Positions 52,391 through 61,799 of a stretch of 64,000 nucleotides of DNA are shown here, one piece after another. The position numbers and the translations under genes are program-made. The notes beneath the pieces are model-generated. The model did no database searches, was not told the origin of the DNA, and worked only from the letters and a program-made list of their open reading frames with translations. Each line of letters starts with the position of its first letter. Positions within the stretch are counted from its first letter, which is position 1. Origin of the DNA: DYJE01 sp041660385. Its GTDB lineage: Bacteria > Desulfobacterota > Desulfobacteria > Desulfobacterales > Desulfolunaceae. Location of the stretch: NCBI GenBank assembly GCA_041660385.1, contig JBAZWJ010000003.1, forward strand, positions 1 to 64,000, read 5' to 3'.

Positions 52391-53014
52391 TCATCGAACG
52401 CTGGTGCGGCAGTCTTCAAGAGCTTTTTCGATCCGTATCTTCAAGTCATCGTAATTAAGGGTCACCGGGAACTGGGGGAACTCGTCGATCACATTCTGGG
52501 GCGGGCAGAAAAGGATCCCCGTATCTGCTTCTTTCAGCATGTTCACATCATTGTATGAATCGCCAAAGGCGATGACTTTGTAATTCAGTCCCTTAAGAGC
52601 CAGAACAGTATGACGTTTGGCATCGGGCTGCCTTAAACTGTATCCCCGGACAAAACCTTTATCGTCGATATCCAGACTGTGACAGAAAAGGGTGGGCATG
52701 CCCAGCTTTTTCATCAAAGGGCCGGCGAACTGTAAAAAAGTATCTGAAACCACAATCAACTGGGAAACGGATCTCAGCCAGTCCATGAATTCTTTGGCTC
52801 CGGGCATGGGGTCCATCGTGGCAATCACATCGGTGATATCTTTTAAGGCAAGTCCTCTTTCATCAAGAATTTTGAGCCGCCGTTTCATCAGAACATCATA
52901 GTCAGGGATGTCTCGTGTGGTGAGTTTCAACTCCTCAATACCTGTTTTTTTCGCCACATTGATCCAGATTTCAGGAACAAACACACCTTCAAGATCCGAA
53001 CAGATTATTTCCAT
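52391..53014 (-). CDS. thrH: ThrH phosphoserine phosphatase / homoserine phosphotransferase
   Basis: The 207-residue HAD protein is very similar to ThrH throughout: CSDLEGVFVPEIWINVAKKT (nucleophile Asp7, with Glu9 as in ThrH), LTTRDIPDYDVLMKRRLKIL, VVSDTFLQFAGPLMKKLGMP, AFGDSYNDVNMLKEAD. ThrH moves phosphate from phosphoserine to homoserine, making phosphohomoserine for threonine, and can also hydrolyse phosphoserine. The hom gene lies immediately upstream on the same strand (48 nt), which supports a joint role in threonine and serine synthesis and the possible absence of a standard thrB. Confidence 0.93.
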   Translation of the reverse strand: MEIICSDLEGVFVPEIWINVAKKTGIEELKLTTRDIPDYDVLMKRRLKILDERGLALKDITDVIATMDPMPGAKEFMDWLRSVSQLIVVSDTFLQFAGPLMKKLGMPTLFCHSLDIDDKGFVRGYSLRQPDAKRHTVLALKGLNYKVIAFGDSYNDVNMLKEADTGILFCPPQNVIDEFPQFPVTLNYDDLKIRIEKALEDCRTSVR

Positions 53015-53062
53015 ATAACCCCTGTTTCGTCTATCGTCTTTTCAATTTCAATAAAGGTCATT

Positions 53063-54388
53063 TCAGAATGAATTCTCAGGCCAGGGCTCAATTCCAATAC
53101 GGATGAGCACGGCTTTCCCGTTTGTTACCGGGAGTTCGTTGATGTCTGCTATGGCCTGCTTCACGTCAGCCTCTCTGGCAGGTCCTGTGACAAAAACAAT
53201 GGGCACCTGTCTTTCGTTTTTCTCTTCCGCCTGCTGAACCGACTTGATGCTTATCCCATAATTTCCAAGGATGCCCGAAATGGTGGACAGAACACCAGGT
53301 CTGTCAAACGCAGTAAACCTGAAATAATACCGGGACAAAATTTCATCCATGGGAAGAACGGGTATGTTTTTTATGTTTTCATCACAGAATGAAAGAAGGG
53401 GAACCCGCTGGCTTGTGCATGAAAGGATATTTCTGGAAATGTCGATCAGGTCGCTGACCACAGCGCTGGCTGTGGGCATCATTCCCGCGCCACGTCCTAC
53501 AAAGAACATATCTCCCATGGCATCGCCGTTTACGTTTACGGCATTTACAGAATCGTTCACACTGGCGAAAAGATTGTCAAAAGGAATCATGGTGGGGTGA
53601 ACCCTTGCTTCCACAGCATCCCCCACATATTTACTGATGGCCAGAAGTTTTACCCGGTAACCCAGCTGTTCGGCATGGCGAATATCTTCCGGCGTGATGT
53701 CCTTGATTCCCTCCACGTAAATATCATCAAGGTTGATGGTCATACCATAAGCCAGTGCCGTAAGAATGGCCAGTTTGTGGGCGGCGTCCGTTCCTTCGAT
53801 GTCCAGGGTGGGATCGGCCTCTGCATATCCTTTTTTCTGAGCGTCCTCAAGGGCTTTACTGAAAACCGTTCCTTCGCTTGTGATTTTACTGAGAATGTAG
53901 TTGCAGGTTCCGTTTAGAATTCCCGAAACCGAATGAATACGGTTAGCCGCAAGGGATTCCTTGATGGATTTGATGATGGGAATACATCCGGCCACGCTAG
54001 CCTCAAACCCCACATCCACTTTTGCCTGGGCTGCGGCTGAAAAAATCTCCTGGCCACACCCCGCAAGAAGGGCCTTGTTGGCTGTCACCACATGTTTTCC
54101 GTTTTCAATGGCCCGCAGGATGACTTTTTTTGCAATGGTCTCGCCACCTATAAGCTCAACCACAATATCCAGTTCCGGATCATCCAGCACGCGATTGATA
54201 TCCGTTACCAGAACGCTTTTATCGATTTTGACGCCCCTATCCCTATCAATATCGAGATCGGCAACGTATTTCAGGTGCAACTCTGCACCGATCCGCGAGC
54301 TGATAAGCTCCCTGCTTTCCGTGAGCAGTTTGACAACACCTGTGCCCACAGTTCCGAAACCGATAACCCCCACATTGATTTGTCTCAT
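53063..54388 (-). CDS. hom: Homoserine dehydrogenase
   Basis: The 441-residue protein has the N-terminal Rossmann motif GFGTVGTGV, the catalytic segments with ENGKHVVTANKALLAGCGQE, EASVAGCIPIIKSIKESLAA and GILNGTCNYILSKI, and the DPTLDIEGTDAAHKLAILTA stretch. A C-terminal ACT domain (about residues 350-427, with RPGVLSTISGILGNYGIS) binds threonine for feedback control. It reduces aspartate semialdehyde to homoserine. thrH follows; the upstream intergenic region separates it from divergent purM. Confidence 0.96.
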   Translation of the reverse strand: MRQINVGVIGFGTVGTGVVKLLTESRELISSRIGAELHLKYVADLDIDRDRGVKIDKSVLVTDINRVLDDPELDIVVELIGGETIAKKVILRAIENGKHVVTANKALLAGCGQEIFSAAAQAKVDVGFEASVAGCIPIIKSIKESLAANRIHSVSGILNGTCNYILSKITSEGTVFSKALEDAQKKGYAEADPTLDIEGTDAAHKLAILTALAYGMTINLDDIYVEGIKDITPEDIRHAEQLGYRVKLLAISKYVGDAVEARVHPTMIPFDNLFASVNDSVNAVNVNGDAMGDMFFVGRGAGMMPTASAVVSDLIDISRNILSCTSQRVPLLSFCDENIKNIPVLPMDEILSRYYFRFTAFDRPGVLSTISGILGNYGISIKSVQQAEEKNERQVPIVFVTGPAREADVKQAIADINELPVTNGKAVLIRIGIEPWPENSF

Positions 54389-54767
54389 ATCGCTGAATTC
54401 CTGAACTTTAAGATGTCTTCAAAATAATGGGAAGCGCATGGGTCATACGTTATTTAAAAACATATTGATGGAGAAAGTGTTATTACAATATAAAAAACCC
54501 TATCATCACCAGGCTGTCCATACCACCAGTTAAATTGTCCGACATTACATTTTATTAAAGGAAAAAATGCGGTTTTATGCACATTTTTAGTTTTTTTAAA
54601 CTTGTATCTACCTACAATAAGAACCTGTTTATGTCAAAAAATTTGTTTTGACATTTACCTGGAATCGGTTTAGCTTTTATCGTTTTTTATCTTAATTGCA
54701 TATACAGGCGGACCGTTGAAAAATCTGGTGTTTTTGAGAGTCCCGCCGCCAACAAGGGTGAATATTT
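54389..54767. promoter_or_regulatory. Divergent hom / purM intergenic region
   Basis: It is AT-rich and has no gene. TTGACA at 54648-54653 with TAGCTT at 54671-54676 (17-base spacing) is a possible purM promoter. No purine riboswitch could be recognised: the required conserved loops were not found. The purM ribosome binding site is AAGGGTGA at about 54754. Confidence 0.4.
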
Positions 54768-55811
54768 ATGAGTAAATCGCTGACTTACGCGGATGCAGGG
54801 GTTGATGTCGACAAAGGCAACAAACTCGTCGATTCTATTAAAAACATAGCCAAACAGACCAAACGTCCGGGCGTCATAGGCAGCATCGGAGGTTTCGGAG
54901 CCCTTTTCGCACCCAACCTTTCGGGCATGGAAAAACCCGTTCTTGTCAGCTCCACCGATGGCGTTGGAACAAAACTGAAAATCGCTTTCATGATGGACAA
55001 ACATGACACCATCGGTATCGATCTCGTGGCCATGTGTGTCAATGACATCGCCGTACAAGGCGCGGAGCCTCTTTTCTTCCTTGACTACATTGCCATGGGA
55101 GAACTGAAGAACAAGACAGCCACCGACATCATCACCGGGATCGCCGAAGGCTGTAAACAGGCCAGATGCGCCCTTATCGGCGGAGAAACAGCCGAGATGC
55201 CCGATGTTTACCAGAAAGGCGAATATGATCTTGCGGGATTCGCTGTGGGTGCTGTGGATGATCAGAAGATCATCGACGGCTCCGGAATACGCATGGGGCA
55301 GAAAATCATAGGCATCGGTTCGACAGGCCTTCACAGCAACGGTTATTCCCTTGTACGTAAAATCTGTTTTGAAGTCCTCAAACTCAAAATAGACAGCCAT
55401 GTTCCCGAACTTGGAAAAACTCTGGGTGAAGAACTGATCACTCCCACAAAAATTTATTCCGATATCATTCAGGGCATCATTAAAACCAATCCTGTCTGCG
55501 CCTTTGCCCATATCACCGGCGGCGGTATCAACGACAACATCATACGTGTCATACCCAAATCCTGCAAAGCAGTGATGAAAGCCGGAAGCTGGGAAATCCC
55601 ACCGATTTTCAAATTCCTCCAGGATGCAGGAAACGTCACTGACCATGAAATGAGAAGAACCTTCAACAACGGACTCGGCCTCATGACCGTCGTCCCCGAA
55701 GATTCGGCACAAGCTCTTCTTGAAATGATGAACGCCATGGACGAAAAGGCATACATCGTGGGAGAAATTGCAGCTCGGAAAAACGACGAACCCCAGGTTG
55801 AGTGGATCTGA
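54768..55811 (+). CDS. purM: Phosphoribosylformylglycinamidine cyclo-ligase
   Basis: The 347-residue AIR synthase has the N-terminal LTYADAGVDVDKGNKLV, the metal/ATP region SSTDGVGTKLKIA and MCVNDIAVQGAEPLFFLDYI, GGETAEMPDVY, and the substrate segments GLHSNGYSLVRKI and HITGGGINDNI. It closes FGAM to AIR in step five of purine synthesis. It is followed 21 nt later by tsaD; co-transcription is likely. The large minus-strand open frame over the same stretch is a shadow. Confidence 0.97.
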   Translation: MSKSLTYADAGVDVDKGNKLVDSIKNIAKQTKRPGVIGSIGGFGALFAPNLSGMEKPVLVSSTDGVGTKLKIAFMMDKHDTIGIDLVAMCVNDIAVQGAEPLFFLDYIAMGELKNKTATDIITGIAEGCKQARCALIGGETAEMPDVYQKGEYDLAGFAVGAVDDQKIIDGSGIRMGQKIIGIGSTGLHSNGYSLVRKICFEVLKLKIDSHVPELGKTLGEELITPTKIYSDIIQGIIKTNPVCAFAHITGGGINDNIIRVIPKSCKAVMKAGSWEIPPIFKFLQDAGNVTDHEMRRTFNNGLGLMTVVPEDSAQALLEMMNAMDEKAYIVGEIAARKNDEPQVEWI

Positions 55812-55832
55812 TAGCTCCCTTCGGAACAAGCC

Positions 55833-56852
55833 ATGATCATTTTAGGAATTGAAACGTCCTGTGACGAAACAGCTGCGGCTGTGGTGGAGGACGGAAGGAG
55901 AATTCTGTCTTCCGTTGTTGCATCCCAGGTGGATGTTCATCACGAATACGGGGGCGTTGTCCCTGAAATAGCCGCACGAAAACACATCGAGGCCATTGTT
56001 CCTGTTGTGGATTCAGCAATATCTGAATCTGGCATTTCTTTAGCAGACATTGACGCTGTGGCCGTAACCCAGGGCCCCGGACTTGTGGGGGCTCTTCTTG
56101 TGGGGTTTTCCTTTGCAAAAGCTCTTGCATTCGGAAGAGGCATTCCCTACGTCGGCGTCAATCACCTTGAAGGTCACATCACTTCAGCTTTTTTATCTGA
56201 TAATCCTCCGGAATTTCCCTATGTGACCCTTCTTGTTTCAGGCGGTCACACCAGCATTTACCATGTGACATCACATACGAACTTCCAGCTTATGGGCCAG
56301 ACCCGTGATGATGCCGTGGGTGAAGCATATGACAAAGTCAGCAAAATGCTTGATCTGGGCTACCCCGGAGGTCGCGTCATTGATGAACTTGCAAAGCAGG
56401 GCGACCCGCTCCGTATCCCCTTTCCAAGGGCCTGGCTCGATAAAAGCACCTTTGACTTCAGTTTCAGCGGAATCAAATCAGCGGTCAGACGTTATATTGC
56501 CGATAACCCGGATTACAGGAAAAACATCCATGACATTGTGGCTGGATTTCAGGAATCAGCGGTTGATGTTCTTGTTTATAAACTCATCCATGCAGCATTG
56601 GAAAAAAAATGCCGCCATATCACCATCGTGGGAGGTGTTGCGGCTAATTCAAGACTGAGGGCTGTTGCCATGGATCGAGGATCAAAAAAAGGACTTTCAG
56701 TCCACATCCCCCCCATGGATCTCTGCGGAGACAATGCGGCCATGATCGCTGCATCCGGTTATCATCAGTTTGTTAACGGGAAAGTGTCTAATCTGGATGA
56801 CGATGTTTATTCGAGAACTAAATCGCCGGTTGGTGTGAAGCATCGTGTGTAG
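55833..56852 (+). CDS. tsaD: tRNA threonylcarbamoyladenosine synthase subunit TsaD
   Basis: The 339-residue ASKHA protein begins ILGIETSCDETAAAVVE, carries the metal ligands His111 and His115 in NHLEGHI, LVSGGHTSIYHV, and a C-terminal GGVAANSRLRAVAMDRG and CGDNAAMIAASGY. TsaD transfers the threonylcarbamoyl group to A37 of ANN-decoding tRNAs together with TsaB/TsaE. It is essential in most bacteria. TsaB, TsaC and TsaE are not in this window. The gene follows purM closely. Confidence 0.97.
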   Translation: MIILGIETSCDETAAAVVEDGRRILSSVVASQVDVHHEYGGVVPEIAARKHIEAIVPVVDSAISESGISLADIDAVAVTQGPGLVGALLVGFSFAKALAFGRGIPYVGVNHLEGHITSAFLSDNPPEFPYVTLLVSGGHTSIYHVTSHTNFQLMGQTRDDAVGEAYDKVSKMLDLGYPGGRVIDELAKQGDPLRIPFPRAWLDKSTFDFSFSGIKSAVRRYIADNPDYRKNIHDIVAGFQESAVDVLVYKLIHAALEKKCRHITIVGGVAANSRLRAVAMDRGSKKGLSVHIPPMDLCGDNAAMIAASGYHQFVNGKVSNLDDDVYSRTKSPVGVKHRV

Positions 56853-57227
56853 TCAGATAGGGTTTAATGCTGCAACACATGAGACATGTCTTTTGAACAT
56901 CGAACATCGAATATGGAAGCCGCTCAGCGTCGGCCTGGGGTTGATTTGGACAGTTGCGCGGATCGGGAAGGTTTTATGGAGTTAAATAAAACCCAGAGAT
57001 GGCTGAAGCTCATACAGGGCATCCTTCTTATTGAAAAATGTAGAACTGTTGAGCAACATTTTAATCGTAACACCGGAACTGATCAAAATCTTGTAACAAA
57101 AATAAAAAACATCAGAAAAAACAATACGACCGACCCGCGCACTCGCTGGCATCAACCCCAGGCGGACGCTGAGCGGCACCCACATTCGATGTTCGATGTT
57201 GAGCGTTCGATGTTCCCTCCTTTTTCA
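56853..57227. mobile_element. MITE-like element with long terminal inverted repeats
   Basis: Left arm (about 56893-56975) starts GAACATCGAACATCGAAT, continues GCCGCTCAGCGTC, then CCTGGGGTTGAT and TTGCGCGGATCGG. Right arm (about 57122-57210) is its inverted, about 80-90 per cent identical copy: CGACCCGCGCAC, ATCAACCCCAGG, GACGCTGAGCGGC, ATTCGATGTTCGATGTT. The roughly 140-nt centre has no gene of its own, although one open frame starts inside the left arm and runs antisense through nagZ. Nested direct repeats TTCGATGTT add to the arms. It looks like a non-autonomous element or a repeat family insertion between tsaD and nagZ. Confidence 0.65.
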
Positions 57228-58208
57228 TCAAACCCCAAGAAACCGCTTCTTAACCTCCATAATCCGCTGAAACGATCTCATGTTGATTTCCGTGTCAATT
57301 CCAGTGAAAACATCATAAGCCTTTTCAATATCAGGTCCTTTGTGGCAGATCAGGGCAATATCCACGTCTGCTTCAACAATCCTGTTCACCGACACCTCGA
57401 TGGGCACCTTGATGGCTTTCATATCCAGATCATCGGTCATCACAAGACCCTGATAGCCCATACGGTCGCGAAGCAGACCTTTGACAACTTTCACGGAAAG
57501 GCTGGCAGGCCACTGATCATCCAGAGCCTTGAACTGGATATGGGACAGCATGACTCCGGCCACGTTGTTACGTATTGCCGCTTCGAAAGGAAGAAAGTCG
57601 CTTGCCGCAAGCTCGTCATATCCGGTTTCAAGTATGGGAAGATAAAGATGGGAATCCAGGGTCGTTCGCCCGATGCCGGGGAAATGTTTGGCCACAGACA
57701 TGATGCCCCGGTCCTGAAAGCCATTGATCAGAACGTTTCCCATGTCAGACACAAAATCAGGTCCGCCATGAAAGACCCGTTTGGTCATGACCCCTTCAAA
57801 CCCTTTCGGCTCTACATCAAGCACAGGGGCCATGTTCATGTTCACACCGATGTCTTTCAGTTCACGGGCTGTCACATCTGCAAAATTTAATGCGTCATCC
57901 GTATCCGCCATTCCCGGATTACCTGAAGGAAACTGGGTGAACGACGGATGCTTCAGTCTCGACACCTGACCTCCCTCCTGATCAATGGCGATAAAAAGCG
58001 GCGGCAGTCCCGCTTGTTCTGCATAAGCCTGTGACGAACGGCAAAGCTCCCGAACCTGATCCGGTGTTTCGATGTTCCGTGAAAAAAGGATGAGTCCGCC
58101 CACCGACAATTCACCTATGAGAAACCGGAGATCATCGTTAAAATCCGTGCCGTCAAACCCCACCAGAAGTCTTTGACCGGCGATCTGTTCAGATGTCAAT
58201 GGTTTCAT
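57228..58208 (-). CDS. nagZ: Beta-N-acetylhexosaminidase NagZ
   Basis: The 326-residue family 3 glycoside hydrolase has the substrate loops IAIDQEGGQVSRLKHP, KHFPGIGRTTLDSHLYLP (His of the acid/base Asp-His pair) and LVMTDDLDMKAI with the nucleophile Asp. NagZ removes N-acetylglucosamine from muropeptides in peptidoglycan recycling. Cytosolic: no signal peptide. It overlaps mltG by 4 nt, so both are co-translated, forming a cell-wall turnover pair. The long plus-strand frame over its 3' part is a shadow. Confidence 0.93.
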   Translation of the reverse strand: MKPLTSEQIAGQRLLVGFDGTDFNDDLRFLIGELSVGGLILFSRNIETPDQVRELCRSSQAYAEQAGLPPLFIAIDQEGGQVSRLKHPSFTQFPSGNPGMADTDDALNFADVTARELKDIGVNMNMAPVLDVEPKGFEGVMTKRVFHGGPDFVSDMGNVLINGFQDRGIMSVAKHFPGIGRTTLDSHLYLPILETGYDELAASDFLPFEAAIRNNVAGVMLSHIQFKALDDQWPASLSVKVVKGLLRDRMGYQGLVMTDDLDMKAIKVPIEVSVNRIVEADVDIALICHKGPDIEKAYDVFTGIDTEINMRSFQRIMEVKKRFLGV

Positions 58209-59263
58209 AACTGGGGTTGCCTGCGTCTAAACTGGAATTTTCGAATATTCTGAACATGCTCTTCATACGTCACGGAAAATTCATGAGTGCCGTCTTTTCT
58301 GGACACAAAGAACAGGTATTCCGCTTGAACAGGAAAAAGGGCCGCTTCAAGGGATTTAAGACCCGGATTGGCAATGGGGCCAATGGGCAACCCTTTGTTC
58401 ATATAGGTGTTGTATGGCCCAGGTGTTCTGAGATGAACACGGGTCAGGTTGCCGTCAAAATTCTCCACGCCGTAAATCACCGTGGGATCAGTTTCAAGCC
58501 GCATGTTTTTCTTCAATCTGTTATGAAAAACCGATGAAATCATGGGACGTTCGCTTGCCGCACCTGTTTCTTTTTCAATAATGGAAGCAAGGGTCACCAC
58601 CTGATGCTGTGTCATGCCCAACTCAGCTGCCCTTTGAGCCCATTCGCTCTTGTAAACGGATTTGAAGCGACTCACCATGTCTTTGACAATGATCGCCGGG
58701 TCTGTGCCTTTGGGGTAAAAATAGGTTTCGGGATACAGGTAGCCTTCAAAGGTCCGTGCTTCCGGGATCCCCATATTAATAACGGCAAGCGTATCCGTAG
58801 CCGCAGCCACAAATTGGTCACCACTGCAAATACCCGCGTTTTCAACCGTTTGGGACACCTGATGGATGTTGTAGCCTTCGGGTACGGTGAGTTTGTGCTG
58901 GTAGACCTTTCCGTTCACCAGATCGGAAATGATGGCGGAGGGTGTCATGGATGGAGAGAGCATGTATTCACCGGCTTTGATTTTCTTATCGTCACCGGAA
59001 ATAGCGGCGATGATCTTGAATCTTGCAGGCGACAGGATAACACCTTCACTGACCAGTCTGGCCGTGGTTGAACTGAACCCCTGACCCGGCATGATCTCGA
59101 CGATTCGTCCTGTGGTGTCCTCGCTGGACGGGCTGTGGGCGTAATGGAACAGACTGAAACCAGCCAGGCCAGCCAGTCCGCAGATGCCAAGAATAAAAAT
59201 ACCAAATATAAACAATGCTTTTTTCTGAAATGAAACGGGTTTTTTCTGTTGAATTTCTGTCAT
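58205..59263 (-). CDS. mltG: Endolytic murein transglycosylase MltG
   Basis: The 352-residue protein has a cytoplasmic tail, a membrane helix (ALFIFGIFILGICGLAGLAGF), a LysM-like VPEGYNIHQVSQTVE segment, and the YceG catalytic domain with EGYLYPETYFYPKG, ASIIEKETG (catalytic Glu) and NTYMNKGLPIGPIANPGLKS. It cuts nascent glycan strands, ending polymerisation at the inner membrane. nagZ is its overlapping neighbour. The region upstream of 59263 (227 nt, to the divergent radical SAM gene) shows no feature. Confidence 0.94.
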   Translation of the reverse strand: MTEIQQKKPVSFQKKALFIFGIFILGICGLAGLAGFSLFHYAHSPSSEDTTGRIVEIMPGQGFSSTTARLVSEGVILSPARFKIIAAISGDDKKIKAGEYMLSPSMTPSAIISDLVNGKVYQHKLTVPEGYNIHQVSQTVENAGICSGDQFVAAATDTLAVINMGIPEARTFEGYLYPETYFYPKGTDPAIIVKDMVSRFKSVYKSEWAQRAAELGMTQHQVVTLASIIEKETGAASERPMISSVFHNRLKKNMRLETDPTVIYGVENFDGNLTRVHLRTPGPYNTYMNKGLPIGPIANPGLKSLEAALFPVQAEYLFFVSRKDGTHEFSVTYEEHVQNIRKFQFRRRQPQL

Positions 59264-59490
59264 TTCTCTACGCTTTGAACAGTTAGAAGTTTATGTCAAC
59301 TGGGAGATCCCCACTTTTTGCGCACAACTATAGTCCAACCTGTAAAGAATTGTCAAAGAGCTTTTTGGTACAAACCACGCATTTTCAGGACATTTCGTTG
59401 CGTTTATCAGCAAGGTGGTTATATTTGAAAAACGAGCGCTCAATGTGCATCGTCAAACTGAGCCAAAGAACTTGGCAATAGGAGAAACTC

Positions 59491-60651
59491 ATGGCCAGAT
59501 CATGCGAAGCTGAAATATACAACGGATTTGAACAAGGCCCCATCAGGCCCCCAAGCGAAGCGGGAAGCCTTCTTTTAAGGCTCACCCGGAACTGCCCCTG
59601 GAATCACTGCACGTTCTGCCCGGTTTACAAAGGGTCGGATTTTTCCTTGAGACCCCTTCCCCATATTCTCAAAGACATTGATCTTGTTCATGGTTATGTG
59701 GAAAAACTCACATCCCTCCGAAGCATGGGATCTTTCACACGGGAAAGCCTGTCACCCATTCTTGACAGCAGCGAACCCCAGGACATGGAAGCCTTTCATG
59801 CAGCCATGAACTTCATTCAAAACGGCATGGAATCCATTTTTCTTCAGGACGCCAATAGCCTGATCATGAAGCCCGAGGATCTGATTACCATCCTTAAGCA
59901 CATCAAAGCCTGTTTTCCCATGGCAAAAAGGATCACATCCTATGCCCGCTCCCATACGGTGGCGCGTATTTCCGACGAAAACATAATGAAAATTGCTGAA
60001 GCCGGGCTTTCAAGGATTCATATCGGCATGGAGTCCGCATCGGACAAGGTTCTCCAGCGAGTCCGAAAAGGAACCACAAAAGCCATGCAGATCACAGCAG
60101 GTCTTAAAATCAAACAGACCGGAATCGAACTGTCAGAATATGTGATGCCCGGCCTTGGAGGTATTGAGCTGTCCAGAGAACATGCCCTTGAAACAGCCGA
60201 CGCCCTGAACACGATCAACCCGGAATTCATCCGGCTGAGAAGCCTTGCCATCCCCACCCATGTTCCGTTGTTCGAAGAACATCGTTCGGGCAAGTTCATT
60301 AAATGCCCGGATATCATGGTGGCTGAAGAGATCCTCCTGTTCCTTGAAAGCCTGAACGGCATCACCAGCACCGTCAAAAGCGACCATGTGCTCAACCTGT
60401 TTCAGGATGTGGAAGGAACTTACCCTCATGACAAGCAGAAAATGACAGATACCATCCGCGCCTTTCTGGCCCTACCGCCAGAAGAACGGCTCCATGTGCA
60501 AGTGGGTCGCCGTCTGGGCATGATACGAAGTGCAGAGGACATGGCCGATCCACGGAGAATGGAACATGTCAGGGACACATGCAGGGTCAACGGCATCACT
60601 CCTGAAAATGTGGACATGGCCATCGAAGATATCATGAGGCGCTTTATCTGA
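59491..60651 (+). CDS. Radical SAM protein with CX4CX2C motif
   Basis: The 386-residue protein has the unusual iron-sulfur motif NCPWNHCTFC (Cys35, Cys40, Cys43; spacing four and two rather than three and two). Downstream are the radical SAM signatures SIFLQDANSLIMKPEDL and SRIHIGMESASDKVLQRV, and a MPGLGGIELSREHALETADAL stretch. There is no B12 or SPASM domain. It resembles a subfamily common in sulfate reducers, of unknown function. It overlaps hemW by one nt (TGATG), so the two are co-translated. The ribosome binding site is AGGAG. Confidence 0.8.
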   Translation: MARSCEAEIYNGFEQGPIRPPSEAGSLLLRLTRNCPWNHCTFCPVYKGSDFSLRPLPHILKDIDLVHGYVEKLTSLRSMGSFTRESLSPILDSSEPQDMEAFHAAMNFIQNGMESIFLQDANSLIMKPEDLITILKHIKACFPMAKRITSYARSHTVARISDENIMKIAEAGLSRIHIGMESASDKVLQRVRKGTTKAMQITAGLKIKQTGIELSEYVMPGLGGIELSREHALETADALNTINPEFIRLRSLAIPTHVPLFEEHRSGKFIKCPDIMVAEEILLFLESLNGITSTVKSDHVLNLFQDVEGTYPHDKQKMTDTIRAFLALPPEERLHVQVGRRLGMIRSAEDMADPRRMEHVRDTCRVNGITPENVDMAIEDIMRRFI

Positions 60652-61799
60652 TGAACGGACTTTACATCCACGTGCCGTTCTGCGTGAAAAAATGCGGATA
60701 CTGCGATTTTTATTCAATAACGGACCAGAGGGCCATGGACGATTACGTCAAGGCTCTGGTCCGTGAGATTAAACAGATTTCAGAAACCGAGCCCCGGGAC
60801 AATAAAACGGCGGACACGGTTTATTTTGGCGGCGGAACCCCGTCATTGCTTTCATTGGCCCATCTTGAAACCATACTCCAGACCGTCAGGGCCAGCTACA
60901 ACCTCATCCCGGATGTTGAACTCACCCTTGAAATGAATCCGGGAACGGTGTCCGTCCAAAAACTCAAAGATTTGAAAACCCTTGGCATCAACCGTCTCAG
61001 CATAGGAGTCCAGTCGTTTCAGGATACTCACTTACGTTTTCTTGATCGGATTCATACAGCCAGAGAGGCAGAAACAGTCCTTGATTCAGCCCGGAACGAA
61101 GGATTCGACAATGTGGGTATCGACCTGATCTACGGCCTTCCGGGTCAGGACAAAAAAAACCTGGAAATGGATCTGGAAAAAGCGATCCGTTTCAGCCCAG
61201 CCCACCTTTCGTGCTATACGCTGAGTTATGAAGAAGGAACGCCCCTTTTCAAAGCAAAAGAAAAAAAACGTTTCAGACCCCTTTCAGATGACCGCATGGC
61301 AGGCCTTTTCACCCACACCATGGATTATCTTGAACACTCCGGCTACCTTCACTACGAAATTTCCAATTTTTCAAGTCATCCTGAAAACCGTTCTCGGCAC
61401 AATAAAAAATACTGGGATTTTCTGCCATACAGGGGCTTTGGTCCCTCAGCCCACTCCTATTTGCCCTTGGAGAAAAAAAGATACTGGAATGTCAGAGACC
61501 TGGAAACATACATCACCAGGCTCACCCAAGGTGGATCACCGGAAGAAGACCATGAAATCCTGTCAAAAAGCCAGCAGATCACCGAAGCCATCTATCTCGG
61601 ACTCAGGAAACGCGAAGGCATTGTCATCCGAATGTTCAACGAACAATTCAAAGCTGATTTTCTTAACGATTTCAACAACACCCTATCAACACTTATAAAA
61701 CAGCGACTCATCCATATTTCCAAAGACAGCATTTGCCTTTCCCGGAAAGGCATTCTCTTTGCCGATCATATTGCGGCCAGGTTTGTTGAATTAATATAA
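60651..61799 (+). CDS. hemW: Radical SAM heme chaperone HemW
   Basis: The 382-residue protein has MNGLYIHVPFCVKKCGYCDF (Cys11, Cys15, Cys18), TVYFGGGTPSLL, LGINRLSIGVQSFQD, FDNVGIDLIYGLPGQ, NFSSHPENRSRHNKKYW and GFGPSAHSYL, all hallmarks of HemW. Unlike HemN it lacks the N-terminal residues for coproporphyrinogen oxidation; HemW delivers heme to respiratory proteins. It is translationally coupled to the preceding radical SAM gene. No terminator is visible before the cassette-like region. Confidence 0.9.
   Translation: MNGLYIHVPFCVKKCGYCDFYSITDQRAMDDYVKALVREIKQISETEPRDNKTADTVYFGGGTPSLLSLAHLETILQTVRASYNLIPDVELTLEMNPGTVSVQKLKDLKTLGINRLSIGVQSFQDTHLRFLDRIHTAREAETVLDSARNEGFDNVGIDLIYGLPGQDKKNLEMDLEKAIRFSPAHLSCYTLSYEEGTPLFKAKEKKRFRPLSDDRMAGLFTHTMDYLEHSGYLHYEISNFSSHPENRSRHNKKYWDFLPYRGFGPSAHSYLPLEKKRYWNVRDLETYITRLTQGGSPEEDHEILSKSQQITEAIYLGLRKREGIVIRMFNEQFKADFLNDFNNTLSTLIKQRLIHISKDSICLSRKGILFADHIAARFVELI

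Noticed and set aside
54389..54767. Purine riboswitch before purM
   Set aside because: The conserved loop and junction sequences were not found.
54687..55829. Long minus-strand open frame (380 codons) over purM
   Set aside because: It is the antisense shadow of a clear purM; its content is not protein-like and it has no ribosome binding site.
56886..57890. Plus-strand open frame of 334 codons
   Set aside because: It starts in the inverted-repeat element and runs antisense through nagZ.
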